Shown one piece after another: positions 9,021-20,064 of a DNA stretch of 64,000 nucleotides; positions within the stretch are counted from its first letter, which is position 1; each line of letters opens with the position of its first letter. A program made the position numbers and the translations under genes. The notes below the pieces were generated by a model. That model did no database searches, had not been told where the DNA came from, and saw only the letters and a list, made by a program, of their open reading frames with translations. Source of the stretch: Staphylococcus schweitzeri (GTDB lineage: Bacteria > Bacillota > Bacilli > Staphylococcales > Staphylococcaceae); NCBI RefSeq assembly GCF_002902405.1, contig NZ_PPQS01000051.1, positions 1 to 64,000 of the forward strand. Direction: 5' to 3'.

Positions 9021-11369
9021 ATGAGACAAAAAACATTAGACGTCTTAGAATTTGAAAAAATAAAATCACTCGTTGCCAATGAAACAATTAGTGACTTAGG
9101 GTTGGAAAAAGTAAATCAAATGACACCAGCGACCGATTATGAAACAGTTGTATTTCAAATGGAAGAAACTGATGAAATTGCACAAATTTATAATAAGCAT
9201 CGATTGCCTAGTCTTAGTGGATTGTCAAAAGTATCAGCTTCAATTCATCGAGCAGACATTGGCGGCGTTTTAAATGTATCTGAACTCAACTTGATCAAAC
9301 GATTAATTCAAGTGCAAAATCAATTCAAGACTTTTTATAACCAATTAGTTGAAGAAGATGAAGAAGTTAAATATGCTATTTTAGATGAAAAGATGAATCA
9401 ATTACCAGTTTTGACAGATCTTTTTCAGCAAATTAATGAAACATGTGATACGTACGATTTATATGATAGTGCGAGTTATGAATTACAAGGAATTAGAAGT
9501 AAAATTTCGAGTACAAATCAACGTATTAGACAAAACTTAGATCGTATTGTTAAAAGCCAAGCAAATCAAAAAAAATTATCAGATGCTATTGTAACTGTGC
9601 GTAATGAAAGAAATGTTATACCTGTTAAAGCGGAGTATCGTCAAGACTTTAATGGTATTGTTCATGACCAATCAGCATCAGGTCAAACGTTATATATCGA
9701 ACCTTCATCTGTTGTCGAAATGAATAATCAAATTAGTCGATTACGTCATGATGAAGCAATTGAAAAAGAACGTATTTTAACTCAATTAACTGGTAATGTT
9801 GCAGTTGAAAAAGATGCATTACTCATTGCAGAACAAGTTATGGGGCAATTAGACTTTTTAATAGCGAAAGCGAGATATAGTAGAAGTATTAAAGGGACAA
9901 AGCCTATATTCAAAGAGGAACGTACGGTATATTTACCGAAAGCATACCATCCATTATTAAATCGTGAGACTGTTGTAGCTAATACGATTGAATTTATGGA
10001 GGATATTGAGACTGTAATTATTACAGGGCCAAATACAGGTGGTAAAACGGTAACTTTAAAAACACTTGGTTTAATCATTGTTATGGCACAATCTGGTTTG
10101 TTAATTCCGACACTAGATGGCAGTCAATTAAGTGTGTTTAAAAATGTATATTGTGATATTGGTGATGAGCAATCAATCGAACAATCACTATCAACTTTTT
10201 CATCGCATATGACAAATATAGTTGAAATCTTAAAGCATGCAGATAAACATAGTTTGGTGTTATTTGATGAATTAGGTGCTGGTACTGATCCAAGTGAAGG
10301 TGCAGCATTAGCAATGAGCATTTTAGATCATGTTAGAAAAATTGGTTCTCTAGTAATGGCAACGACACACTATCCTGAACTTAAAGCATATAGTTATAAT
10401 CGAGAAGGCGTTATGAATGCAAGTGTAGAATTTGATGTAGATACATTAAGTCCAACATATAAATTATTAATGGGTGTGCCGGGTCGTTCAAATGCTTTTG
10501 ACATTTCTAAAAAGTTAGGCCTTAGTTTGAATATTATTAACAAAGCTAAAACTATGATTGGTACTGATGAAAAAGAAATAAATGAAATGATTGAATCATT
10601 AGAGAGAAATTATAAACGTGTAGAAACACAGCGATTAGAGTTAGATAGACTTGTTAAGGAAGCGGAACAAGTACATGATGACTTAACTAAGCAATATCAT
10701 CAATATCAAAATTATGAAAAGTCTTTAATTGAGGATGCTAAAGAAAAGGCGAATCAACGAATTAAATCGGCAACAAAAGAAGCTGATGAAATCATTAAAG
10801 ACTTAAGACAATTGCGAGAACAAAAAGGTGCAGATGTTAAAGAGCATGAACTTATTGATAAGAAAAAACGACTAGATGATCACTATGAAGCAAAATCTAT
10901 TAAACAAAATGTTCAAAAACAAAAATACGATAAAATTGTCGCTGGCGATGAAGTAAAAGTATTGTCATATGGACAAAAAGGTGAAGTTTTAGAAATTGTT
11001 AATGATGAAGAAGCAATTGTTCAAATGGGCATTATTAAAATGAAATTACCAATTGACGATTTAGAAAAAAAACAAAAAGAAAAAGTTAAACCAACTAAAA
11101 TGGTTACACGTCAAAATCGACAAACTATTAAAACGGAACTTGATTTGCGGGGCTATCGTTATGAAGATGCTTTAATGGAGTTAGATCAATATCTTGATCA
11201 AGCAGTTTTAAGTAATTATGAGCAAGTATATATAATTCACGGAAAAGGCACAGGTGCGCTTCAAAAAGGCGTACAACAGCATTTAAAAAAACATAAAAGT
11301 GTAAGTGATTTTAGAGGTGGTATGCCAAGTGAAGGTGGCTTCGGTGTCACTGTTGCAACATTAAAATAA
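9021..11369 (+). CDS. mutS2: Endonuclease MutS2
   Basis: This 782-aa MutS paralogue lacks the mismatch-recognition domain. It is implicated in suppressing recombination and, in other Firmicutes, in rescuing collided ribosomes. Visible parts are the core/clamp helices (1-300), the Walker A ATPase motif GPNTGGKT near 336-343, Walker [17 protein letters not shown] near 412-427, a long charged coiled coil (about 520-640), and a C-terminal Smr nuclease domain (about 710-782) with LDLRG and [19 protein letters not shown] precedes the ATG. It is transcribed with polX. Confidence 0.95.
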   Translation: MRQKTLDVLEFEKIKSLVANETISDLGLEKVNQMTPATDYETVVFQMEETDEIAQIYNKHRLPSLSGLSKVSASIHRADIGGVLNVSELNLIKRLIQVQNQFKTFYNQLVEEDEEVKYAILDEKMNQLPVLTDLFQQINETCDTYDLYDSASYELQGIRSKISSTNQRIRQNLDRIVKSQANQKKLSDAIVTVRNERNVIPVKAEYRQDFNGIVHDQSASGQTLYIEPSSVVEMNNQISRLRHDEAIEKERILTQLTGNVAVEKDALLIAEQVMGQLDFLIAKARYSRSIKGTKPIFKEERTVYLPKAYHPLLNRETVVANTIEFMEDIETVIITGPNTGGKTVTLKTLGLIIVMAQSGLLIPTLDGSQLSVFKNVYCDIGDEQSIEQSLSTFSSHMTNIVEILKHADKHSLVLFDELGAGTDPSEGAALAMSILDHVRKIGSLVMATTHYPELKAYSYNREGVMNASVEFDVDTLSPTYKLLMGVPGRSNAFDISKKLGLSLNIINKAKTMIGTDEKEINEMIESLERNYKRVETQRLELDRLVKEAEQVHDDLTKQYHQYQNYEKSLIEDAKEKANQRIKSATKEADEIIKDLRQLREQKGADVKEHELIDKKKRLDDHYEAKSIKQNVQKQKYDKIVAGDEVKVLSYGQKGEVLEIVNDEEAIVQMGIIKMKLPIDDLEKKQKEKVKPTKMVTRQNRQTIKTELDLRGYRYEDALMELDQYLDQAVLSNYEQVYIIHGKGTGALQKGVQQHLKKHKSVSDFRGGMPSEGGFGVTVATLK

Positions 11370-11494
11370 ATTATAGTTTGATAATTTAAATAGCTAAAGT
11401 TAAAATAATGAAAAGCAACAATATTACATTTCTAACATGTTATTTGAAATAAGCATAAAAATTGAGCAAATAGAAATACATGAAGCATGATATC

Positions 11495-11503
11495 TGATAT
11501 AAT
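11495..11503 (+). promoter_or_regulatory. Extended -10 promoter of trxA
   Basis: TGATATAAT fits the TGnTATAAT extended -10, about 39 bp before the start codon. No good -35 is visible, as expected for this class. Confidence 0.55.
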
Positions 11504-11541
11504 TTGAACATCATAACAATAATTAAGGAGGATTGGCATTT

Positions 11542-11856
11542 ATGGCAATCGTAAAAGTAACTGATGCAGATTTTGATTCAAAAGTAGAATCTGGTGTACA
11601 ATTAGTAGATTTTTGGGCAACATGGTGTGGTCCATGTAAAATGATCGCTCCAGTATTAGAAGAATTAGCAGCTGATTACGAAGGTAAAGCTGATATTTTA
11701 AAATTAGACGTTGATGAAAACCCATCAACAGCAGCTAAATATGAAGTGATGAGTATTCCAACATTAATCGTCTTTAAAGATGGTCAACCAGTTGATAAAG
11801 TTGTTGGTTTCCAACCAAAAGAAAACTTAGCTGAAGTTTTAGATAAACATTTATAA
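11542..11856 (+). CDS. trxA: Thioredoxin
   Basis: This 104-aa cytoplasmic disulfide reductase supplies electrons to ribonucleotide reductase, methionine sulfoxide reductases and others. The redox site is WCGPC with Cys29 and Cys32; the cis-Pro motif is SIPTL near residue 74. Length is canonical. I start at the ATG at 11542 because AAGGAG lies 11 nt upstream. An in-frame TTG three codons earlier would leave only 2 nt of spacing. The gene is monocistronic, with its own promoter and terminator. Confidence 0.97.
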
Positions 11857-11872
11857 GTTACAACTAATGACG

Positions 11873-11909
11873 ACTGGGGCATTCTTCTATGAATTGCTCC
11901 AGTTTTTAT
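11873..11909 (+). terminator. trxA terminator
   Basis: ACTGGGGCA pairs with TTGCTCCAGT (one G-U), followed by TTTTATTTTT. The next 270 bp to uvrC contain no credible ORF. Confidence 0.85.
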
Positions 11910-12179
11910 TTTTGTGTTGTTATATAATGATAGAGCTTTTATAGAAAAGTTGTTACTTAAATATGAATTGAATCCATATAAAATTTTCTTGAGATATATT
12001 GTGTTAAATAAATAACACCCAGTACTATGTACCATAGTAATTTTTTACTGAGGGAATTATTTATTAACTGATGTTTTGATTTGAAAATGACATATTTATT
12101 GAGATTTTAAAAAGGCTTTTAAAAGTAAGCGTGACTATTAGAGGAATGTTTTTAATTTTAATAAGAAGGGGGGATATTT

Positions 12180-13961
12180 TTGGAAGATTATAAACAAGCA
12201 ATTAAAAATAAATTGAACGTTGTACCGATGGAACCGGGATGTTATTTGATGAAAGATCGTAATAATCAAGTAATATATGTCGGAAAAGCTAAAAAGTTAC
12301 GGAATCGACTTAGATCATATTTTACGGGCGCGCATGATGCTAAGACAACGAGACTCGTTGGTGAAATACGACAATTTGAATTTATCGTTACATCAAGTGA
12401 AACTGAGTCACTATTACTTGAACTAAATCTAATCAAACAATACCAACCTAGATACAATATTTTATTAAAAGACGATAAAAGTTATCCATTCATTAAGATT
12501 ACAAAAGAAAAATATCCAAGACTCCTTGTAACGAGAACAGTTAAACAAGGTACCGGTAAATATTTTGGACCTTATCCGAATGCGTATTCTGCCCAAGAAA
12601 CAAAAAAATTATTAGACAGAATATATCCATATCGCAAATGTGATAAAATGCCAGATAAATTATGTCTATATTATCATATTGGACAGTGTTTAGGACCTTG
12701 TGTATATGATGTTGATTTGAGTAAATATGCACAAATGACGAAGGAAATTACAGACTTTCTTAATGGTGAAGATAAAACAATATTAAAAAGTTTAGAAGAA
12801 CGTATGTTAACTGCAAGTGAATCATTGGATTTTGAACGTGCTAAAGAATATAGAGATTTAATTCAACACATTCAAAACTTAACTAACAAACAAAAAATTA
12901 TGTCAGCGGATAAAACGATTCGTGATGTATTTGGATATAGTGTTGATAAAGGATGGATGTGTATTCAAGTATTCTTTATTCGACAAGGGAATATGATTAA
13001 ACGCGATACAACAATGATTCCGTTACAACAAACCGAAGAGGAAGAATTTTATACATTTATTGGTCAATTTTATAGCTTAAACCAACATATTTTACCTAAA
13101 GAAGTTCATGTACCACGCAATCTAGATAAAGAAATGATTCAATCTGTTGTGGATACTAAAATTGTTCAACCAGCGAGAGGTCCTAAAAAGGAAATGGTAG
13201 ATCTTGCAGCACATAATGCTAAAGTGTCGTTAAATAATAAATTTGAATTGATATCACGAGATGAGTCAAGAACAATCAAAGCTATTGAAGAACTAGGAAC
13301 TCAAATGGGGATTCAAACACCTATTAGAATTGAGGCATTTGATAATTCTAATATTCAAGGTGTTGATCCAGTTTCAGCGATGGTTACTTTCGTAGACGGT
13401 AAACCAGATAAGAAAAATTATAGAAAATATAAAATTAAAACGGTGCAAGGACCTGATGATTATAAGTCGATGCGTGAAGTAGTGAGACGTCGATATACAC
13501 GTGTGTTAAATGAAGGATTGCCATTACCTGATTTGATAATTGTTGATGGTGGTAAAGGGCACATGAATGGAGTAATTGATGTATTACAAAATGAATTAGG
13601 ACTAGATATACCTGTAGCTGGATTACAAAAGAATGATAAACATCAGACATCTGAACTATTATATGGTGCAAGTGCAGAGATTGTTCCGCTTAAGAAAAAT
13701 AGCCAAGCATTTTATTTATTACATCGAATTCAAGATGAAGTCCATAGATTTGCCATCACATTCCATAGGCAAACACGTCAAAAGACTGGCTTAAAATCGA
13801 TACTTGATGATATAGATGGTATAGGTAGCAAACGTAAAACATTATTGCTACGTACATTTGGATCTATTAAAAAAATGAAAGAAGCTACACTTGAAGATTT
13901 AAAAAACATTGGAATTCCTGAAAATGTCGCCAAGAACTTACAAGATCAACTGCATAAATAA
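12180..13961 (+). CDS. uvrC: Excinuclease ABC subunit C
   Basis: This 593-aa dual-incision nuclease belongs to UvrABC nucleotide excision repair. An N-terminal GIY-YIG domain (about 15-95; GCYLM and [10 protein letters not shown]) makes the 3' cut. A UVR UvrB-binding motif follows at about 203-238. The C-terminal RNase H-like nuclease (about 370-540; [17 protein letters not shown]) makes the 5' cut, and tandem helix-hairpin-helix motifs lie at 545-593. The start is TTG preceded by AAGGGGGGA at proper spacing. The gene stands alone between hairpins. Confidence 0.96.
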   Translation: MEDYKQAIKNKLNVVPMEPGCYLMKDRNNQVIYVGKAKKLRNRLRSYFTGAHDAKTTRLVGEIRQFEFIVTSSETESLLLELNLIKQYQPRYNILLKDDKSYPFIKITKEKYPRLLVTRTVKQGTGKYFGPYPNAYSAQETKKLLDRIYPYRKCDKMPDKLCLYYHIGQCLGPCVYDVDLSKYAQMTKEITDFLNGEDKTILKSLEERMLTASESLDFERAKEYRDLIQHIQNLTNKQKIMSADKTIRDVFGYSVDKGWMCIQVFFIRQGNMIKRDTTMIPLQQTEEEEFYTFIGQFYSLNQHILPKEVHVPRNLDKEMIQSVVDTKIVQPARGPKKEMVDLAAHNAKVSLNNKFELISRDESRTIKAIEELGTQMGIQTPIRIEAFDNSNIQGVDPVSAMVTFVDGKPDKKNYRKYKIKTVQGPDDYKSMREVVRRRYTRVLNEGLPLPDLIIVDGGKGHMNGVIDVLQNELGLDIPVAGLQKNDKHQTSELLYGASAEIVPLKKNSQAFYLLHRIQDEVHRFAITFHRQTRQKTGLKSILDDIDGIGSKRKTLLLRTFGSIKKMKEATLEDLKNIGIPENVAKNLQDQLHK

Positions 13962-13967
13962 ATTACA

Positions 13968-13992
13968 GGGCGTGAGAATCATTCTCATGCCC
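13968..13992. terminator. Hairpin after uvrC
   Basis: GGGCGTGAG and CTCATGCCC form a 9-bp stem (one G-U) with a 7-nt loop, 6 bp after the stop. The T tract is poor, so it may be a weak terminator or an RNA-stabilising hairpin. Confidence 0.55.
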
Positions 13993-14050
13993 CAAAATAT
14001 AAGAAATAATGTTACAATATGGTTAACAAAGTTATTTTTTTGAATGTGCG

Positions 14051-14064
14051 TGGAAGCGTTTTCT
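14051..14064 (+). promoter_or_regulatory. CcpA (cre) operator upstream of sdhCAB
   Basis: TGGAAGCGTTTTCT fits the cre consensus TGNAANCGNWWNCW. It lies about 220 bp before sdhC in an otherwise featureless 324-bp gap. Catabolite repression of the TCA cycle by CcpA is established for S. aureus. Binding here is inferred. Confidence 0.65.
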
Positions 14065-14285
14065 AAATGAGAAAGATTATCATCCAATTGTAATTTTAAA
14101 TATTAAATCCAAATTTTACATTGTTCGACATGCAGTTTGGTGATCGTCCAATGTGTATTTGTCTTTAATATGATTACTTTAGTGATAACAACAACGTTAG
14201 AAATTTTAAACATTTTAGGGGTTTAGCGTACTTTTAATATAAATAGCTCAATAAATTAAATATTCGTTCACAGGGGGGACTCCTT

Positions 14286-14900
14286 TTGGCTCAATCAAAA
14301 AATGAATTTTATCTAAGACGTATACATTCGTTATTAGGTATTATCCCAATAGGTGCATTTTTGGTCGTTCATTTATTAGTGAACCACCAAGCAACACAAG
14401 GTGCTGAAGCGTTTAATAAAGCATCGAATTTCATGGAATCATTACCATTTCTAATTATTGTAGAATTTTTATTCATATATATTCCACTATTATATCATGG
14501 TCTATTTGGTATACACATTGCGTTTACGGCAAAGGAAAATGTTGGACATTACTCAATTTTTAGAAACTGGATGTTCTTCTTCCAACGTGTGAGTGGTATC
14601 TTAACATTTATCTTTATAGGTATTCACTTATGGCAAACACGTTTACAAAAAGCATTTTACGGCAAAGAAGTGAATTACGATTTAATGCATGAAACGTTAC
14701 AAAATCCATTTTGGGCAGCGTTTTATATCGTTTGTATTATTGCAGTTGTGTTCCACTTTGCAAATGGCTTATGGTCATTTTTAGTTACTTGGGGCGGGCT
14801 ACAATCTCCAAAATCACAACGTGCATTTACATGGGTTTCATTATTCGTATTCTTAGTTATTTCGTATATTGGTGTTACTGCAATTATTGCCTTTATGTAA
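14286..14900 (+). CDS. sdhC: Succinate dehydrogenase cytochrome b558 subunit
   Basis: This 204-aa membrane anchor of complex II binds haem b and passes electrons to menaquinone. Five hydrophobic helices are visible (about 13-32, 55-78, 97-118, 143-165, 175-203). They contain conserved His residues, including VHLLVNH, YHGLFGIH, GIHLWQ and FHFANG, that fit the two-haem Bacillus-type family. The start is TTG after AGGGGGGAC. It is first in the sdhC-sdhA-sdhB operon. Confidence 0.95.
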   Translation: MAQSKNEFYLRRIHSLLGIIPIGAFLVVHLLVNHQATQGAEAFNKASNFMESLPFLIIVEFLFIYIPLLYHGLFGIHIAFTAKENVGHYSIFRNWMFFFQRVSGILTFIFIGIHLWQTRLQKAFYGKEVNYDLMHETLQNPFWAAFYIVCIIAVVFHFANGLWSFLVTWGGLQSPKSQRAFTWVSLFVFLVISYIGVTAIIAFM

Positions 14901-14951
14901 TACATCGCATTTAACAAAAATAGATTGAAAATTTAGGGGAGTGACATTTTT

Positions 14952-16718
14952 ATGGCAGAGAAACATCTTATTGTTGTCGGAGGTGGCCTAGCGGGCTTAA
15001 TGTCAACAATTAAAGCGGCAGAAAAAGGTGCACATGTAGACTTGTTCTCAGTTGTACCGGTAAAACGTTCGCACTCTGTTTGTGCCCAAGGTGGCATTAA
15101 TGGTGCGGTCAATACTAAAGGGGAAGGTGATTCTCCTTGGATTCACTTTGATGATACAGTTTATGGTGGAGACTTCCTTGCAAACCAACCACCTGTTAAA
15201 GCGATGACTGAGGCAGCACCCAAAATTATTCATTTATTAGACCGTATGGGCGTAATGTTCAATAGAACAAATGAAGGTCTTTTAGATTTTAGACGTTTTG
15301 GTGGTACGTTACACCACAGAACAGCTTACGCAGGGGCAACAACTGGACAACAATTATTATATGCACTAGATGAACAAGTACGTGCATATGAAGTAGATGG
15401 ATTAGTTACGAAGTATGAAGGTTGGGAATTCCTTGGCATAGTTAAAGGTGACGACGATACTGCAAGAGGTATTGTTGCACAAAATATGACAACTGCTGAA
15501 ATAGAAACATTTGGTTCAGACGCTGTTATTATGGCTACTGGTGGTCCAGGTATTATATTTGGTAAAACGACCAATTCAATGATTAATACTGGTTCAGCAG
15601 CTTCGATCGTGTACCAGCAAGGTGCGATTTATGCTAATGGTGAATTCATTCAAATTCATCCAACTGCGATTCCAGGAGATGATAAACTTCGACTAATGAG
15701 TGAATCAGCACGTGGTGAAGGTGGACGTATTTGGACATATAAAGATGGTAAACCTTGGTATTTCTTAGAAGAGAAATATCCAGATTATGGTAACTTAGTA
15801 CCTCGTGATATCGCGACACGCGAAATTTTTGATGTATGTATAAACCAAAAACTAGGTATCAACGGTGAAAACATGGTATACCTTGATTTATCACATAAAG
15901 ATCCACATGAGCTAGATGTTAAATTAGGTGGTATCATTGAAATTTATGAAAAATTCACTGGTGATGATCCACGTAAAGTACCAATGAAAATTTTCCCAGC
16001 TGTCCATTATTCGATGGGAGGATTATACGTAGATTATGATCAAATGACAAATATTAAAGGTTTATTTGCAGCTGGAGAATGTGATTTTTCTCAACATGGA
16101 GGTAACCGTTTAGGTGCGAACTCATTATTATCAGCAATCTATGGTGGTACAGTAGCAGGACCAAATGCGATTGATTATATTTCAAATATTGATCGATCAT
16201 ATACTGATATGGATGAAAGCATTTTTGAAGAACGTAAAGCTGAAGAACAGGCGCGTTTTGATAAATTGTTAGCTATGCGTGGTACTGAAAATGCATATAA
16301 ATTACATCGTGAGCTTGGTGAGATTATGACGGCTAATGTTACCGTAGTTCGTGAAAATGAAAAACTTTTAGAAACAGATAAAAAGATTGTTGAATTGATG
16401 AAACGTTATGAAAATATTGATATGGAAGATACTCAAACTTGGAGCAACCAAGCTGTATTCTTTACTCGCCAATTATGGAATATGTTAGTACTTGCGCGTG
16501 TTATCACGATTGGTGCATATAATCGTAACGAATCAAGAGGAGCACATTATAAACCAGAATTCCCAGAACGTAATGACGAAGAGTGGTTAAAAACAACAAT
16601 GGCCTCATTCCAAGGAGCATTCGAAAAACCACAATTTACTTATGATGACGTCGATGTGAGTTTAATACCACCACGTAAACGTGATTATACAAGTAAGTCT
16701 AAAGGGGGTAAAAAATAA
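14952..16718 (+). CDS. sdhA: Succinate dehydrogenase flavoprotein subunit
   Basis: This 588-aa catalytic subunit oxidises succinate to fumarate with covalently bound FAD on the cytoplasmic membrane face. Seen are the dinucleotide-binding GGGLAGL (10-16), the flavin-linking His in SHSVCAQGG (His41), the substrate-site HPTAIPG (about 235), a capping domain, and the late FAD motif AAGECDFSQHGGNRLGANSL. GGGGAGTGA precedes the ATG. The stop overlaps the sdhB ATG by one base. Confidence 0.97.
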   Translation: MAEKHLIVVGGGLAGLMSTIKAAEKGAHVDLFSVVPVKRSHSVCAQGGINGAVNTKGEGDSPWIHFDDTVYGGDFLANQPPVKAMTEAAPKIIHLLDRMGVMFNRTNEGLLDFRRFGGTLHHRTAYAGATTGQQLLYALDEQVRAYEVDGLVTKYEGWEFLGIVKGDDDTARGIVAQNMTTAEIETFGSDAVIMATGGPGIIFGKTTNSMINTGSAASIVYQQGAIYANGEFIQIHPTAIPGDDKLRLMSESARGEGGRIWTYKDGKPWYFLEEKYPDYGNLVPRDIATREIFDVCINQKLGINGENMVYLDLSHKDPHELDVKLGGIIEIYEKFTGDDPRKVPMKIFPAVHYSMGGLYVDYDQMTNIKGLFAAGECDFSQHGGNRLGANSLLSAIYGGTVAGPNAIDYISNIDRSYTDMDESIFEERKAEEQARFDKLLAMRGTENAYKLHRELGEIMTANVTVVRENEKLLETDKKIVELMKRYENIDMEDTQTWSNQAVFFTRQLWNMLVLARVITIGAYNRNESRGAHYKPEFPERNDEEWLKTTMASFQGAFEKPQFTYDDVDVSLIPPRKRDYTSKSKGGKK

Positions 16719-17533
16719 TGACTGAACAATCAGTAAAAGACACTCCACAACATGAAGTACAAAGTAAACCAAAACAAAAAACTGTAAAGTTAGTTATTAA
16801 ACGTCAAGATACAAGTGAATCTAAACCATATGAAGAAACGTTTGAAATTCCATATCGAGAAAATTTAAATGTAATTGCTTGTTTAATGGAAATTAGACGT
16901 AACCCAGTTAATATTAATGGAGAAAAAACAACGCCAGTCGTCTGGGACATGAACTGTCTTGAAGAAGTTTGTGGTGCATGTTCAATGGTTATTAATGGTC
17001 GTGCAAGACAATCATGTTCAGCGATTGTTGATCAATTAGAACAACCTATTCGTTTAGAGCCGATGAACACATTCCCAGTTATTCGAGATTTACAAGTTGA
17101 TCGTTCAAGAATGTTTGATAACTTGAAACGTATGAAAGCTTGGATTCCAATTGATGGTACTTATGATTTAGGTCCTGGGCCACGTATGCCAGAGAAAAAA
17201 CGTCAAACAGCTTATGAATTATCTAAATGTATGACATGTGGTGTATGTTTAGAGGTTTGTCCTAATGTTACTGAAAATAATAAATTCGTTGGTGCACAAG
17301 CAATCTCACAAGTTCGTTTGTTTAACTTGCATCCAACAGGATCTATGACTAAAGATGAACGTTTAAATGCATTAATGGGTACTGGTGGCTTACAGCAGTG
17401 TGGTAATTCACAAAACTGTGTTAATGCTTGTCCTAAAGGTATTCCATTAACAACATCCATTGCAGCAATGAACAGAGAGACAACATTCCATATGTTTAAA
17501 TCATTCTTTGGTTCAGACCATGAAGTAGAATAA
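16718..17533 (+). CDS. sdhB: Succinate dehydrogenase iron-sulfur subunit
   Basis: This 271-aa electron-transfer subunit connects SdhA-FAD to the haems of SdhC. An N-terminal ferredoxin fold has [2Fe-2S] cysteines (CLEEVCGACSMVING and RQSC). The C-terminal domain carries CMTCGVCLEVCP and CGNSQNCVNACPKGIP for the other two clusters. An about 30-residue Lys/Gln-rich N-terminal extension precedes the ferredoxin domain. Translationally coupled to sdhA (TAATG), it is followed by a long terminator. Confidence 0.97.
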   Translation: MTEQSVKDTPQHEVQSKPKQKTVKLVIKRQDTSESKPYEETFEIPYRENLNVIACLMEIRRNPVNINGEKTTPVVWDMNCLEEVCGACSMVINGRARQSCSAIVDQLEQPIRLEPMNTFPVIRDLQVDRSRMFDNLKRMKAWIPIDGTYDLGPGPRMPEKKRQTAYELSKCMTCGVCLEVCPNVTENNKFVGAQAISQVRLFNLHPTGSMTKDERLNALMGTGGLQQCGNSQNCVNACPKGIPLTTSIAAMNRETTFHMFKSFFGSDHEVE

Positions 17534-17537
17534 AAAT

Positions 17538-17621
17538 AAATCCCTTTTGAGTTAAAATGCTATGTTCCTTTCAATATTAAATTGAATGGAGATTCACGAT
17601 AACTTAGAAGGGATTTTTTAA
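17538..17621 (+). terminator. sdhCAB terminator
   Basis: A long hairpin pairs AAATCCCTTTTGAGTTA with TAACTTAGAAGGGATTT, ending in six T. Confidence 0.8.
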
Positions 17622-17766
17622 TAGTCACATTACATGGCCATATGATAGTGAACTGATTTAAAATAAATATTATATTATAATGTCAGTAAACACAATGCAT
17701 AATACTAAAATCCAATGCTTAGTTATGATAAACTAAAAATTAAATTAAAAGTAAGGATGACCGAAT

Positions 17767-18567
17767 ATGAATAAACCAATAGGTGTAATAGACTCTGGTG
17801 TCGGAGGTTTGACAGTAGCTAAAGAAATTATGCGTCAGTTGCCAAATGAGACAATTTATTACTTAGGTGATATTGGGCGCTGTCCATATGGGCCAAGACC
17901 AGGAGAACAAGTAAAACGATATACAGTCGAAATCGCTCGTAAATTAATGGAGTTTGATATAAAAATGCTTGTGATTGCTTGCAATACTGCAACAGCTGTT
18001 GCTTTAGAATATTTACAAAAATCATTATCAATTCCAGTGATTGGTGTAATAGAACCAGGTGCTAGAACAGCGATTATGACGACTAGAAATCAAAATGTAT
18101 TAATATTAGGTACGGAAGGTACAATTAAATCTGAAGCTTATCGTACACATATAAAACGTATAAATCCACATGTAGAGGTACATGGCGTGGCTTGTCCAGG
18201 TTTCGTTCCATTAGTAGAGCAAATGCGTTATAATGATCCAACGATAACGAGCATTGTCATACATCAAACATTGAAGCGTTGGAGAAATAGTAAAGCTGAT
18301 ACAGTAATTTTAGGTTGTACACATTATCCATTGCTATATAAACCTATTTATGATTACTTTGGTGGTAAAAAAACTGTGATTTCATCTGGATTGGAAACTG
18401 CACGTGAAGTAAGTGCGTTATTGACATTTAGCAATGAACATGCAAGTTATACTGAAAACCCAAGCCATCGATTTTTTGCAACAGGCGATACAACACACAT
18501 TACTAACATTATCAAAGAGTGGCTCAATTTAACTGTAAATGTGGAACGAATTTCAGTGAATGACTAG
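17767..18567 (+). CDS. murI: Glutamate racemase
   Basis: This 266-aa cytoplasmic enzyme interconverts L- and D-glutamate, supplying D-Glu for the peptidoglycan stem. The two catalytic cysteines are Cys72 in ACNTATA and Cys184 in GCTHYPLL. The N-terminal [10 protein letters not shown] and GDIGRCPYG motifs are intact. GTAAGGATG precedes the ATG. It is followed closely by rdgB and the phosphodiesterase gene, which looks like one operon. Confidence 0.97.
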   Translation: MNKPIGVIDSGVGGLTVAKEIMRQLPNETIYYLGDIGRCPYGPRPGEQVKRYTVEIARKLMEFDIKMLVIACNTATAVALEYLQKSLSIPVIGVIEPGARTAIMTTRNQNVLILGTEGTIKSEAYRTHIKRINPHVEVHGVACPGFVPLVEQMRYNDPTITSIVIHQTLKRWRNSKADTVILGCTHYPLLYKPIYDYFGGKKTVISSGLETAREVSALLTFSNEHASYTENPSHRFFATGDTTHITNIIKEWLNLTVNVERISVND

Positions 18568-18578
18568 GAGGATTTTCA

Positions 18579-19166
18579 ATGGAAGAGATTGTAATTGCAT
18601 CGAATAATCAAGGGAAAATTAAGGATTTTAAAGTGATATTTCCAAATCATCACGTCATAGGTATTTCAGAATTGATATCTGACTTTGATGTAGAAGAGAC
18701 AGGTTCTACATTTGAGGAAAATGCTATATTAAAATCAGAAGCTGCTGCAAAACTGCTGAATAAAACGGTCATTGCAGATGACAGTGGATTAGAAGTTTTT
18801 GCATTAAATGGTGAGCCAGGTATTTATTCTGCACGATACGCCGGTGAAAATAAAAGTGATGAGGCAAATATTGAAAAGTTATTAAATAAACTTGGAAATC
18901 ATACTGATCGAAGAGCACAATTTGTCTGTGTAATTAGTATGAGTGGTCCTGATATGAAAACAAAAGTTTTTAAAGGCACTGTATCTGGTGAAATTGCAAC
19001 TGCGAAATATGGTAATAATGGTTTTGGTTATGACCCGATTTTTTATGTTCCAAAATTAAATAAAACGATGGCACAACTTTCTAAAGAAGAAAAAGGTCAA
19101 ATTAGCCACAGACGAAATGCAATTAATTTATTACAAAGTTATCTTGAAGGTGATCAACATGTCTAA
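18579..19166 (+). CDS. rdgB: XTP/dITP pyrophosphatase (RdgB/HAM1 family)
   Basis: This 195-aa house-cleaning NTPase hydrolyses non-canonical purine triphosphates (dITP, XTP) to monophosphates. Signature segments are ASNNQGKIKDF at residues 7-17, DDSGLEVFALNGEPGIYSARYAG (67-89) with catalytic acids, GFGYDPIF (149-156) and SHRRNA near the end. AGGAGG lies before the ATG. The 3' end overlaps the next gene by 8 bp. Confidence 0.95.
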   Translation: MEEIVIASNNQGKIKDFKVIFPNHHVIGISELISDFDVEETGSTFEENAILKSEAAAKLLNKTVIADDSGLEVFALNGEPGIYSARYAGENKSDEANIEKLLNKLGNHTDRRAQFVCVISMSGPDMKTKVFKGTVSGEIATAKYGNNGFGYDPIFYVPKLNKTMAQLSKEEKGQISHRRNAINLLQSYLEGDQHV

Positions 19167-19662
19167 ATGGATTATTGTAAGTGATAATCATACTGAATCA
19201 GGTATTTTATATCAAATATATGAGTCACATCCAGATGCTGATGTATATTTGCATTTAGGTGACTCAGAATTTGAATATGATGATACGGAGCTTAGTTTAT
19301 TTTGCAGAGTGAAAGGTAATTGTGATTTTTATCCAGAATTTGAAAATGAAGCAATTGCTAAATGTAACGCTGTGAAAGCTCTTTATACTCATGGACATTT
19401 ATATCAAGTTAACCGAACAAGAGGTTTATTAGCTGAAAAAGCACATGAATTAGGTTGTTTATTTGCATTTTATGGACATACACATGTGGCAAAATATGAG
19501 TATATAAATGGTGTGCATGTTATTAATCCTGGCAGTATATCTCAATCGAGAAGTTCGTTGGAAGAAACATATGCAGAAGTCATTGTTGATGATCAAACTC
19601 TAAAGGGTGCTGTTAATTTTAAAAATAGACAACATGAAACAATTAGTCATACTACTTTTTAA
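19159..19662 (+). CDS. YfcE/MJ0936-type metallophosphoesterase
   Basis: This 167-aa calcineurin-like phosphodiesterase has binuclear metal-site motifs in order: SDNH (8-11), GDSE, GNCD, THGH and GHTH. It resembles the small bacterial YfcE group; the physiological substrate is unknown. I begin at the ATG at 19159 (MSKWIIV) because GAAGGTG lies correctly before it. A 14-codon upstream in-frame extension lies entirely inside rdgB. It is the last gene of the murI operon. Confidence 0.9.
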   Translation: MSKWIIVSDNHTESGILYQIYESHPDADVYLHLGDSEFEYDDTELSLFCRVKGNCDFYPEFENEAIAKCNAVKALYTHGHLYQVNRTRGLLAEKAHELGCLFAFYGHTHVAKYEYINGVHVINPGSISQSRSSLEETYAEVIVDDQTLKGAVNFKNRQHETISHTTF

Positions 19663-19688
19663 ATAGAAAGTAGTTATGGCTTTTTTTA
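19645..19688 (+). terminator. Terminator of murI-rdgB-phosphodiesterase operon
   Basis: AGTCATACTACTTTTT pairs with GAAAGTAGTTATGGCT, followed by seven T. The left arm overlaps the last codons of the gene. Confidence 0.85.
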
Positions 19689-20064
19689 GTTTATGGCATG
19701 ATTTAATTTGGTAGTTGTGTATATGTAAGTTTGTTAAATAGTATTTCCGAAGATTTTATAAGGCAATCGGAATGAATAACGTGTTCACGTTCAATCGAGA
19801 ATTTTACTTTTAGGCAATGTGACTATTGATGGTTCTATATTGTTGAATCATGTTGATTTCTTGGTTAAAAGTCTATTATTAATAAGTATAAAATTAAGGT
19901 TTTAATAATTAAGGAATTTTGAAATTTTAGTTAAATTCATGATTCATATACATATTTAAAAGGATTTCTAAAAGTATAAATTATATCAATAATTAGCTGG
20001 TTAAAATATAGATTAGCAAAATTCTTGAAATCCAGAAATGTAGTGACGCAAATATTAATGTTTA
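19689..20064. other. Non-coding AT-rich region before ecb
   Basis: No credible ORF is seen. The one notable element is a perfect palindrome AACGTGTTCACGTT at 19778-19791. This stretch marks the transition from housekeeping genes to the immune evasion cluster. Confidence 0.4.

Noticed and set aside
11540-11728. Minus-strand ORF opposite trxA, and similar long antisense frames over mutS2, pbpA, ftsZ and pyrP
   Set aside because: Reverse-frame shadows of conserved genes; no ribosome binding sites or own context.
14711-14914. 67-aa plus-strand ORF within sdhC
   Set aside because: Shadow frame of sdhC; the sdhC frame has clear helices, His ligands and a good ribosome binding site.
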